Source of the DNA: Bacillus benzoevorans
GTDB taxonomy: Bacteria > Bacillota > Bacilli > Bacillales > Cytobacillaceae
Reading direction: 5' to 3'
DNA: 64,000 nucleotides
Assembly (NCBI RefSeq): GCF_014207535.1
Contig: NZ_JACHGK010000002.1
Location: forward strand, 62,001-126,000
Numbering within the stretch: the stretch's first letter is position 1; each line of letters opens with the position of its first letter. A program made the position numbers and the translations under genes. Under the pieces are notes generated by a model. That model was given only the letters and a program-made list of their open reading frames with translations, was not told the origin of the DNA and did not search any database. Below, in pieces: positions 55,538 through 63,310 of this stretch.

Positions 55538-55972
55538 TTGGAATCGCATTCGAGGGGGATATATAGAAACTTGTACAGGATTGTGATCGAAAGAGAAGAT
55601 GATGTTTATATGGCGAGTACTATAGGAAAGAGGGTTGCAGAAGATAACGGCTTAAGTAAAAGTGAACAGACCAAATTAGTCGTTTCGATTATGGAGCTGA
55701 CTCGTAATATCGTTTTTTACGCCGGTAAAGGTCAGCTTTTTATCAAAGTCATCCCATCCTATGGAATAGAAATTACTGCCGTTGATCAAGGCCCTGGTAT
55801 CGAAAACCTTGATCAAGTATTCAATCAAACAGTCCGTTCGAAAACAGGGCTTGGTTTGGGGCTATCCGGGGTAAAGCGCTTAATGGATGAGTTTGAAATT
55901 GAAAGTACCGTTCATTTGGGTACAAAGGTTAGAGCAGTAAAAAGGTTTGACGAAGGGAAGGCAAAAACATAA
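55538..55972 (+). CDS. RsbT-like serine/threonine switch kinase
   Basis: 144-aa GHKL ATPase of the RsbT/SpoIIAB type: N-box E-L-T-R-N-I (about 54-59), G1 D-Q-G-P-G-I (about 82-87), G2 T-G-L-G-L-G-L-S-G-V-K (about 102-112). In stressosomes RsbT phosphorylates RsbR/RsbS STAS domains and then activates the PP2C RsbU. Here it precedes a kinase-RsbR fusion and an RsbR paralogue. Several TTG starts are possible (55538 or 55571). No rsbS, rsbU or sigB is in the window. Confidence 0.88.
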   Translation: MESHSRGIYRNLYRIVIEREDDVYMASTIGKRVAEDNGLSKSEQTKLVVSIMELTRNIVFYAGKGQLFIKVIPSYGIEITAVDQGPGIENLDQVFNQTVRSKTGLGLGLSGVKRLMDEFEIESTVHLGTKVRAVKRFDEGKAKT

Positions 55973-55973
55973 G

Positions 55974-57836
55974 ATGATAACTTCAACCGCAAATGAACAA
56001 TTATATGGATTAATTGAGCTCAATCCCGACGGTATGATCTTAAAAGCTAACAGCGAGGGAAAGAGACTGTTATTCTCGGATGATACAGAAACGAATTATC
56101 TTTTTAATCGGATTAAAAATAACGAAATTAAAACAAAATTACACGAATGCTTCATGGGAAAAAGCAATGAATTTATGGTGACGATGGAGTCGCAGCCATA
56201 CTTTTTCCTTTTCCATCGAACATTTGTGGAGCAGAAGCTGGAGAAAATTTATATTTACATGATGAATGTTACTCAGCTGCAAAATAGTCACGAGCAAAAC
56301 AACTGGAACAGCCATTTGCTTTCATCGGTTGGCGAAATGGCTGCCGGCATTGCTCACGAAGTGCGGAATCCCCTGACATCTGTAAAGGGATTCCTGCAAT
56401 TGATGGATCAAACCTATAATGAAGAATACTCGAAAATAGCGCAAAGTGAATTAGATCGGGCGATTCATATTCTCAATGATTTAATGAGTGTATCAAAACC
56501 AGAATTCATTCAGGAAAAACAAATTCGCTTTAATGTATGTGCTGAATTGGAATCCATTTTACTTTTATTTCAAAATCAGCTTTACTCTATCAATCTGACA
56601 AAAAAGTTTCAAAATGAGAATTCCATCATCAGCGGCAGAAAAGATCAAATCAAAAAAGCGCTGTTTAATTTAATTAAAAATGCCATTGAGGCAATGCCTG
56701 AGGGCGGTTCACTTATTGTTGAGCAATTTGAAGATTTCCATGGGATTCATATTAATATTACCGATTCAGGGGTAGGAATTCCGAAAGACAAGCTCCGGCT
56801 GCTGGGTACCCCCTTCTTTACCTTAAAGCAAGATGGGAAAGGAATGGGTCTCGCTCAAGTCTTTAATGCGATTCAGAGCAACCATGGGACAATCAGCGTC
56901 ACAAGTGAGGAACGGAAAGGTACCACCTTTTCTCTTACATTTTCAAAGCCCAAATTTTCAGAGAGTTATTTAGGAGGTCATTCAATGGTACAGGCCATTA
57001 GTATAGAAGCGGAATTATCCAATCACATGAGACATAATATTCTTGAAATTACAGCTGTCTGGCTCGATTATATGAAAAAACATAAATCACATCTTGTAGC
57101 GATACTGCGGGATAATGGCGAATTAACTTATTACCAGGAACACGGAAATCCATTGATGCAAATTGTCGCAGATAATATTGCTGAATTAAAAACCGAGGCC
57201 ATTATGGATTTAGCAAAAGGCAGAAGTATTGTCAGCGCCAAAACAGAATTTCCGATTCATTTGGCCTGGGAGTTATTCCAGTCCACACGCGGAATTGTTT
57301 GGAATGCAATTCGCGAGTTTTATTTCAAATCGAAAAATTCGCTTAATACAGATGAATTATTTGCGCTCGAGCGTAATGTCAACAATATCATCGATTTATA
57401 TATCGACTCCTATACCGCGTATTACGTCAATTATAAAGAAGAATTATTAAAGGCACACCGGGCAACAGTAGATGAATTATCCGTTCCCATCATCCCGATT
57501 GCACCAAGGGTCTGTATTCTGCCTATCGTTGGGAATGTTGATACGTACCGGGCCAAGAAAATTCGCGAAAAAACGCTTTTCCGCATCAGCCAGCTGAAGG
57601 CACAGAAGCTTATTATCGATATCTCGGGTGTTCCATTTGTTGATACAGCGGTCGTGAACCACCTCTTTAAAATTGTGAAAGGAATAAAATTATTAGGATG
57701 TTCCACAATTTTAACGGGCATTGGACCAGAAATTGCCGATACGATGATTGAATTAGGTGTTGAAATTGATAGTGAATTAGTAACAAAATCTAACCTGCAG
57801 CAGGCGTTACAAGATATCAAGATTTTTACTGCATAA
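55974..57836 (+). CDS. Sensor histidine kinase fused to an RsbR-type stressosome protein
   Basis: 620 aa. Residues about 8-100 form a PAS-like sensor, H128 lies in G-I-A-H-E-V-R-N-P, and the ATPase domain has N-A-I-E-A-M-P-E, D-S-G-V-G-I and G-K-G-M-G-L-A, ending near 330. From Met338 the chain is a complete RsbR: N-terminal sensor-like helical domain and a C-terminal STAS with D-I-S-G-V-P-F-V-D-T-A-V. Met338 (56985-56987) has TTAGGAGGT six nt upstream and aligns with the start of the free paralogue (283 versus 282 aa), so a separate RsbR is probably also made. No response regulator is next to it. A TTG start at 55947 overlapping the RsbT-like gene is an alternative. Confidence 0.88.
   Translation: MITSTANEQLYGLIELNPDGMILKANSEGKRLLFSDDTETNYLFNRIKNNEIKTKLHECFMGKSNEFMVTMESQPYFFLFHRTFVEQKLEKIYIYMMNVTQLQNSHEQNNWNSHLLSSVGEMAAGIAHEVRNPLTSVKGFLQLMDQTYNEEYSKIAQSELDRAIHILNDLMSVSKPEFIQEKQIRFNVCAELESILLLFQNQLYSINLTKKFQNENSIISGRKDQIKKALFNLIKNAIEAMPEGGSLIVEQFEDFHGIHINITDSGVGIPKDKLRLLGTPFFTLKQDGKGMGLAQVFNAIQSNHGTISVTSEERKGTTFSLTFSKPKFSESYLGGHSMVQAISIEAELSNHMRHNILEITAVWLDYMKKHKSHLVAILRDNGELTYYQEHGNPLMQIVADNIAELKTEAIMDLAKGRSIVSAKTEFPIHLAWELFQSTRGIVWNAIREFYFKSKNSLNTDELFALERNVNNIIDLYIDSYTAYYVNYKEELLKAHRATVDELSVPIIPIAPRVCILPIVGNVDTYRAKKIREKTLFRISQLKAQKLIIDISGVPFVDTAVVNHLFKIVKGIKLLGCSTILTGIGPEIADTMIELGVEIDSELVTKSNLQQALQDIKIFTA
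56970..56987 (+). promoter_or_regulatory. Internal ribosome-binding site and start at the fusion joint
   Basis: TTAGGAGGT (56970-56978), six-nt spacer, ATG (56985-56987), all in frame within the kinase-RsbR gene. The TTA codon at 56970 differs by one base from a TAA stop, which would have separated two ordinary genes. Confidence 0.8.
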
Positions 57837-57896
57837 TAAGCACGGGGGCAATCAATCAGAGGGCAAATACGAAAAAAGTATAGGGGGCATTATTAA

Positions 57897-58745
57897 ATGC
57901 AATCTGCAGCAAATATTAAAATGGACATACAACGTTTTCTTAATGAAACAATCAATTTTTATTCAAAAGAATGGTTACAATATTTGCAAAATAACAAGAG
58001 TTACCTCATTTCTTTGTTGAATGATAATGGTGAGTTGACAGAGCTACAAGAACACGGAAATCCTATTCTTAGAATCATTGCCGAAAACATCCTTGAAGTC
58101 AACGAAGAGAGTATCATGGATGAAGCAAGAAGAAGAGGCATTGCTAGTGCAAAAACAGAATACCCTATCCACATGGCATGGGAATTATTTCAATCCAGCC
58201 GCGGCATTATTTGGAATGCGATTAGAAACTATTACACTGAATCGCAAACTCCTTTGAATGAAGAGGAATTCTTCGAGCTGGAGCGCCGGATCAACGATAT
58301 TATTGATTTATTTATTGAAGCCTATACAGCACAATATGTCACATATAAAGATGAATTATTAAAAAGCCATCGTGCAACAGTGGATGAATTAACGGTTCCG
58401 ATCATTCCCCTGGCTGACAAAGTATGTATCCTGCCAATCGTAGGAAATGTTGACACTTACCGTGCGAAAAAAATCCGCGAAAAAACGTTGATTCGTGTCA
58501 ACGAATTGAAGGCTCAGCAATTAATCATTGATATTTCCGGGGTACCTTTTGTTGACACAGCTGTAGTCAATCATTTATTCAAGATTGTGAAGGGCATTAA
58601 ATTACTAGGATGCTCGACGATCCTGACAGGGATCAGTCCGGAAATCGCTGATACGATGATTGAATTAGGAATTGAAATTGATAACGAAATTAAGACGCGA
58701 TCGGACTTGCAGCAAGCGCTTCAAGATATACATTTATACCAATAG
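57897..58745 (+). CDS. RsbR-type stressosome protein (STAS domain)
   Basis: 282-aa RsbR paralogue: N-terminal helical sensor-like domain (about 10-150) and C-terminal STAS (about 165-280) with V-G-N-V-D-T-Y-R near 182-189 and D-I-S-G-V-P-F-V-D-T-A-V near 214-225; Thr residues there correspond to the RsbT-phosphorylated sites. Closely related to the C-terminal half of the upstream fusion, indicating tandem duplication. 60-bp gap from it. Confidence 0.92.
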   Translation: MQSAANIKMDIQRFLNETINFYSKEWLQYLQNNKSYLISLLNDNGELTELQEHGNPILRIIAENILEVNEESIMDEARRRGIASAKTEYPIHMAWELFQSSRGIIWNAIRNYYTESQTPLNEEEFFELERRINDIIDLFIEAYTAQYVTYKDELLKSHRATVDELTVPIIPLADKVCILPIVGNVDTYRAKKIREKTLIRVNELKAQQLIIDISGVPFVDTAVVNHLFKIVKGIKLLGCSTILTGISPEIADTMIELGIEIDNEIKTRSDLQQALQDIHLYQ

Positions 58746-58751
58746 ACAGTG

Positions 58752-58786
58752 AAACAGTCCCGCAAAGACGATTTGCGGGACTGTTT
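58752..58786. terminator. Bidirectional terminator
   Basis: AAACAGTCCCGCAAA/TTTGCGGGACTGTTT perfect stem, 5-nt loop, between the RsbR gene and spoVK. Confidence 0.9.
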
Positions 58787-58787
58787 A

Positions 58788-59732
58788 TTATTCTTCTTCA
58801 AAAACAAGATCATTGCTTCTTAAGGTCATTAATTCATATCTATCATAGTTATTTTGCATGAGGAGACGCATGGCCTGGGTACGAATGGACTTTTCGAGCA
58901 CATTGCGAATATATCTTCCATTCGAGAAACTGTTTGGATTCAAGGATTTAATCCATTGCAAATGTTCGCGGAGTTTTCTCTCTGCTTCATGACTGAGAGT
59001 ATATTCTTTGTCCTTTAACATCCTGCCGCCAATTTCCATTAATTGCTCAATCGAATAATCCGGGAAATCAATGACCAGCGGAAACCGAGAAAGCAGACCG
59101 GGATTTAAAGTGAGAAAATAATCCATCTCCCGGGAATAGCCCGCCAATATCAGAATAAATTCATGCTGCTTGTCTTCCATATGCTTGACTAACGTATCGA
59201 TGGCTTCTTTGCCAAAATCCTTTTCGCCCCCTCTCCCCAATGAGTAGGCTTCATCAATAAAGAGAATCCCACCGATTGCTTTTTTAATCAAATCCCTTGT
59301 CTTTTGTGCTGTATGCCCAATATATTCACCTACCAGGTCCGCCCGTTCCGCTTCTATTAAATGCCCTTTCGAAAGAACATTCATCCTCTGGAATAGTTTT
59401 CCGATTAATCTTGCTACCGTTGTCTTTCCTGTACCCGGATTGCCTTTAAACATCATGTGCAGTGCCTGTTTTCCCGCCTTTAAGCCGGTTTCTTCCCTTT
59501 TTTTATTGATGTAGATCCACGCATAGATCTCTTTAATCATCCTTTTCATTTCTTCCATGCCAACAAGCGTTCCAAGTTCCGCTTCAATTTCTTTCAATGC
59601 TGTATGCTCCGGTGCAGCCAATTTTGGTGAAGCGGATAAAGGGTTGACTTCCTTTGGCAGAGGATCCCGCTTTTTTGTGTTTAGAACAATGCTGATTTGC
59701 CCATTATTTTTCATGCGCATTGGCTGTTCCAA
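58788..59732 (-). CDS. spoVK: Stage V sporulation protein K (AAA+ ATPase)
   Basis: 314-aa CbxX/CfqX-type AAA+ protein: Walker A G-N-P-G-T-G-K-T-T, Walker B G-I-L-F-I-D-E-A-Y-S, arginine finger region L-S-R-F-P. TTG at 59732 is preferred: AGAGG lies 8 nt upstream and the resulting N-terminus aligns with B. subtilis SpoVK (K-N-N-G-Q at the same distance); a GTG three codons earlier abuts that site. Needed for spore maturation. Confidence 0.93.
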   Translation of the reverse strand: MEQPMRMKNNGQISIVLNTKKRDPLPKEVNPLSASPKLAAPEHTALKEIEAELGTLVGMEEMKRMIKEIYAWIYINKKREETGLKAGKQALHMMFKGNPGTGKTTVARLIGKLFQRMNVLSKGHLIEAERADLVGEYIGHTAQKTRDLIKKAIGGILFIDEAYSLGRGGEKDFGKEAIDTLVKHMEDKQHEFILILAGYSREMDYFLTLNPGLLSRFPLVIDFPDYSIEQLMEIGGRMLKDKEYTLSHEAERKLREHLQWIKSLNPNSFSNGRYIRNVLEKSIRTQAMRLLMQNNYDRYELMTLRSNDLVFEEE

Positions 59733-59992
59733 ACTTTTCACCTCTCATTCTCACAACAGTTTACGTCCATCCTGTTACGGTGAACCACTGCTTTTTTACC
59801 TCAAAAAGTAAAACGAAATTCAGTCGTATTCTGCCACATTTTCGGGCAGTGTGGCAAAAATATCCATAAATCCTTTTATTTTGTCATTTTATGCGCTTTC
59901 CCAAGAAATAATTGCTTATTTTATGTGTATTCAGTTAAAGGCTTATTCATTAAAACAAATTACATATGACGTTATAAAAAGCATTAAAAAAA

Positions 59993-60022
59993 GCATTCCC
60001 ATCAATCATATGATGAGAATGC
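59993..60022 (-). terminator. Terminator of miaA-hfq
   Basis: GCATTC/GAATGC outer and CATCA/TGATG inner stem, followed on the minus strand by TTTTTTTAATGC. Confidence 0.85.
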
Positions 60023-60039
60023 CTTTTTTACTCATATAT

Positions 60040-60279
60040 TTATTTCTGTTGAGTTCCTTCTAAATCAATCTCAACATTGCGCTGCGGTGCGAAGGTTGAA
60101 ATGGCATGTTTATAAACAAGCTGCTGCTTGCCTTCCGTTTCAAATAGCACGGTAAAATTATCGAAACCTTTAATTTGTCCTCTGATTTGAAAGCCATTTA
60201 ATAAAAAGACTGTTACATTTGTTCCATCTTTACGTAGTTGATTTAATACCTGATCCTGGATATTTACGGATGTTTTCAT
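60040..60279 (-). CDS. hfq: RNA chaperone Hfq
   Basis: 79-aa Sm-like protein with Sm1 (N-G-F-Q-I-R-G-Q-I-K-G-F-D) and Sm2 (V-Y-K-H-A-I-S-T-F) motifs. Gram-positive type with a short C-terminal tail. 35 bp after miaA. Confidence 0.97.
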   Translation of the reverse strand: MKTSVNIQDQVLNQLRKDGTNVTVFLLNGFQIRGQIKGFDNFTVLFETEGKQQLVYKHAISTFAPQRNVEIDLEGTQQK

Positions 60280-60314
60280 GATTTAAGATCCTCCTCTATT
60301 TATCTCTACTATTA

Positions 60315-61274
60315 TTAATTCGATTTAAGTTGGAGCTTTCCTTCCAAATAAAAAGAAATTTCTACTATTTTTTTTTCAAGGTCAGCCTGGTTTTCTATCC
60401 CTGTCATATCAAACCAATCTACAGCCATTTTATTGCGAAACCAAGTTAACTGCCGCTTCGCATAGCGGCGTGAATTTTGTTTCAGATTCTCCACTGCCTC
60501 ATCAAGACTGATTCTGCCGTATAAATAATCATATAATTCCTTGTAGCCAATCGCTTGAATCGATTGACAATCGATGAGCCCCTGTTGATATAATTGCTGG
60601 ACCTCAAATAATAACCCCTCTTTAAGCATCATATCAACTCGTTTGTTGATTCGTTCATATAATTGATCTCGTTCCATTGTTAAGCCAATGATGGCCGCGT
60701 CATATCTGGCTTCGACCTGCTGCTCACTCTGCAGTTCTGTCATCGTTTTGCCCGTGCAATGAAATACCTCAAGCGCCCGAATCACACGGCGGATATTATT
60801 AGGGTGGATTCGTTCTGCACTCTTGGGGTCGATCTCCAGCAATTGCTCATGAAGCACCTGATTGCCAAACTGCTCTGCACGTTTTTCCATGTTTTCACGA
60901 AAGGAATTGTCTGTTGCTGCTTCTGAAAAGTGATAATCATATAAGACGGATTGGATATATAATCCTGTCCCGCCTACAATTATTGGAAGCTTGCCCCGTC
61001 CTGCAATTTCCTTGATTTTTTCTCTGGCTAATTCCTGAAATTCAGCTGCAGAAAAGGATTCATCCGGCTCTCTTATATCGATTAGATAATGCGGAATTCC
61101 TTCCATTTCTGAAGTTGATATTTTTGCTGTGCCGATATCCATCCTTTTATAGATTTGCATCGAATCTCCGCTGATAATTTCCCCATTAAATGCTTTTGCC
61201 AGCTCAATACTTGTTTTTGTTTTACCGACTGCAGTCGGTCCGATTAAAACAACGAGCTTTTGTTTGTCTGTCAA
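60315..61274 (-). CDS. miaA: tRNA dimethylallyltransferase MiaA
   Basis: 319 aa: P-loop G-P-T-A-V-G-K-T-K, D-S-M-Q-I-Y, G-G-T-G-L-Y and Q-A-I-G-Y-K-E motifs. Adds the isopentenyl group at A37 of tRNAs reading UNN codons. TTG start. The gene lies between hfq and the mutL end as in Bacillus. Confidence 0.97.
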   Translation of the reverse strand: MTDKQKLVVLIGPTAVGKTKTSIELAKAFNGEIISGDSMQIYKRMDIGTAKISTSEMEGIPHYLIDIREPDESFSAAEFQELAREKIKEIAGRGKLPIIVGGTGLYIQSVLYDYHFSEAATDNSFRENMEKRAEQFGNQVLHEQLLEIDPKSAERIHPNNIRRVIRALEVFHCTGKTMTELQSEQQVEARYDAAIIGLTMERDQLYERINKRVDMMLKEGLLFEVQQLYQQGLIDCQSIQAIGYKELYDYLYGRISLDEAVENLKQNSRRYAKRQLTWFRNKMAVDWFDMTGIENQADLEKKIVEISFYLEGKLQLKSN

Positions 61275-61409
61275 ATTCCGTCAACTACCTTTTATCACAG
61301 TATTCGGTTAGGTCATCCCTCACTATCATTATCATACCATATTTACCATATCTTTCAGTCAAACATCTATTCATTATGACCATTTTAATAATAACTATTC
61401 ATGATTTAA

Positions 61410-61436
61410 CAGGATTGAAAATCTTTTTCAATCCTG
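61410..61436. other. Hairpin in the miaA-mreBH intergenic region
   Basis: CAGGATTGAAA/TTTCAATCCTG 11-bp stem with a short loop, no T-run. The rest of the 330-bp gap shows no gene; divergent promoters for miaA and mreBH are expected. Confidence 0.4.
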
Positions 61437-61606
61437 AAACTGGACAGAAATGATTTCGTAATGAATGTAGAAATAGTGGAAAATCTATCCTGTTTGTTTA
61501 CAGTTCATTTAAGTTCTGATAACATTCGCTAATTTCCGCTCTTTTTCATGCTAAAGTGAGAATATTGTTCAACTGTTATTATCATGAAGAATTGGGTGAG
61601 GGTCAT

Positions 61607-62614
61607 ATGCTTTCAAATGCTGAAATTGGAATTGATTTAGGAACAGCGAATACTTTAGTATACAGTAAAAATAAAGGCGTTGCGATTAATGAAGCAAGTG
61701 TGGTTGTTGTGGATACCGTGAGCAAAAAGGTAACAGCGGTAGGAAATGATGGGAAAGAAATGATCGGGAAAACTCCGGAAAAAGTAACGGCGGTCAGACC
61801 GCTTAAAAACGGGGTGATTGCTGATTATGATCTGACAATTGAAATGCTGCGGCATGTTATTCAAAAAGCGGCAAAAATGATGGGCTTCTCCTTAAGAAAG
61901 CCAACGATCGTAGTCTGTACCCCTGCAGGCTCTACAAGCGTAGAACGAAGGGCTATTCAGGATGCTGTCCGCAATGCGGGAGCGAAGAAGGTGTATTTGA
62001 TTGAAGAACCGGTTGCGGCGGCTATTGGGGCCGGATTGCCGGTGGATGAGCCTGTCGCAAGTGTCATTGTCGATATTGGCGCCGGTTCAACAGAGGTGGC
62101 CATTATCTCCTATGGAGGTATTGTTTCCTGCCACTCACTGAAGGTTGGCGGCGACAAATTAGATGATGATATTATCCAATATGTGAGAAAAAAATATAAT
62201 ATGCTGATCGGTGAACGAACAGCGGAAAATATTAAATTGGAGATCGGTTTCGCACTTATCGAGCACGAAGAACAGACCATGGAGGTCAGAGGACGTGATT
62301 TGGTCAGCGGTTTGCCAAAAACGACTACCCTTTCCTCGTTTGAAATTCGCGATTGTCTTAAAGAATCGCTGCTCGCGATCTTAGATACCATCAAAGCAAC
62401 GTTAGAAGACTGCCCAGCAGAACTGAGCGGAGATATCGTCGACCGCGGTATTATCCTAACCGGCGGTGTTTCTTTATTAAACGGTATCGAGGAATGGATG
62501 GCAAAAGAAATTGATGTTCCCGTTGCATTAGCTCCAAGCCCCCTTGAATCAGTAGCTATCGGCACAGGAAAAGCACTGAAATATGTACACAAACTGCCTA
62601 CTACTGCTATATAA
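61607..62614 (+). CDS. mreBH: MreBH-like actin homologue
   Basis: 335 aa, the MreBH length. Actin-fold motifs: G-I-D-L-G-T-A-N (about 7-14), E-E-P-V-A-A-A-I-G, D-I-G-A-G-S-T-E and the adenosine motif I-L-T-G-G-V. The start E-I-G-I-D-L-G-T-A-N, the Y-S-K-N-K-G and C-H-S strings match MreBH rather than MreB or Mbl. Guides lateral wall synthesis. ATG at 61607; the frame extends 17 codons upstream without a ribosome site. Confidence 0.88.
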   Translation: MLSNAEIGIDLGTANTLVYSKNKGVAINEASVVVVDTVSKKVTAVGNDGKEMIGKTPEKVTAVRPLKNGVIADYDLTIEMLRHVIQKAAKMMGFSLRKPTIVVCTPAGSTSVERRAIQDAVRNAGAKKVYLIEEPVAAAIGAGLPVDEPVASVIVDIGAGSTEVAIISYGGIVSCHSLKVGGDKLDDDIIQYVRKKYNMLIGERTAENIKLEIGFALIEHEEQTMEVRGRDLVSGLPKTTTLSSFEIRDCLKESLLAILDTIKATLEDCPAELSGDIVDRGIILTGGVSLLNGIEEWMAKEIDVPVALAPSPLESVAIGTGKALKYVHKLPTTAI

Positions 62615-62615
62615 G

Positions 62616-62656
62616 GAAATGATTCCAGCCCGATTCACTTTGGCTGGAATCATTTC
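62616..62656 (+). terminator. Terminator after mreBH
   Basis: GAAATGATTCCAGCC/GGCTGGAATCATTTC perfect 15-bp stem; moderately T-rich afterwards. Confidence 0.75.
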
Positions 62657-62786
62657 TATCTCTACAAAGTTTACATAATGTGATTATCGTTACCTTATCT
62701 ATTACTTTTTATCGCTATTTATCCTTTTTCGGTGTATTCTATAAGTGTATAATCAAATTCAATTTATTAAAGGCAGGTGAATCCAA

Positions 62787-63194
62787 TTGAAATTTTATAT
62801 TGCTTCCAGCTTTCAAAATCGCGATCTCGTCCGGGTGGCAACCTTTTTATTTTCGCAAAACGATTTTATTCAAGCATACGACTGGACGATGAATGAAAAG
62901 GCAGCAACATTTGAAGAACTTCGTTATATTGGGGAGGAAGCCAAGCAAGGAATTATGGATGCAGACTTTGTTGTGATGATTCTTCCGGCCGGTAAAGGCA
63001 GTCATTTAGAGTTAGGGATGGCCATGGCATTAAATAAAAGAATTTATTTATATTCGCCTGATGAAGATATTTATCATATGGATAAGACCATTACTTACTA
63101 TTTTCTTCCTGAACTCAGACCGTTCGTCGGTCAACTGGCTGACTTTATATCATTTGTCATTAAATGCGAGAATAACAATGTTGTCTTACATTAA
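62787..63194 (+). CDS. Nucleoside 2-deoxyribosyltransferase-like protein
   Basis: 135-aa protein with the small Rossmann-like pattern of the NDT superfamily: K-F-Y-I-A-S-S-F at the start, A-D-F-V-V-M-I-L-P near 65-73 and G-S-H-L-E-L-G-M-A-M-A near 77-87 (catalytic Glu in H-x-E-L-G). Known in Bacillus as an uncharacterised group-specific protein; the substrate is probably a nucleotide. TTG start with AGGTGA upstream. Confidence 0.75.
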   Translation: MKFYIASSFQNRDLVRVATFLFSQNDFIQAYDWTMNEKAATFEELRYIGEEAKQGIMDADFVVMILPAGKGSHLELGMAMALNKRIYLYSPDEDIYHMDKTITYYFLPELRPFVGQLADFISFVIKCENNNVVLH

Positions 63195-63265
63195 GATGAG
63201 AACTGCAAGCTGATGCGTTTCTAGTTTGTCACATACCGGCCTGCCGGACCTATTTATTACATAGA

Positions 63266-63310
63266 AAAAAAGAAAGCTATTGTATATCCGCTGCAATAGC
63301 TTTCTTTTTT
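63266..63310. terminator. Bidirectional terminator before mutL end
   Basis: Long A-tract/T-tract stem AAAGAAAGCTATTG/CAATAGCTTTCTTT; touches the mutL stop codon. Confidence 0.85.

Noticed and set aside
55947..55973. TTG start overlapping the RsbT-like gene for the kinase-RsbR fusion
   Set aside because: The ATG at 55974 directly after the upstream stop is more likely; the TTG is kept as an alternative only.
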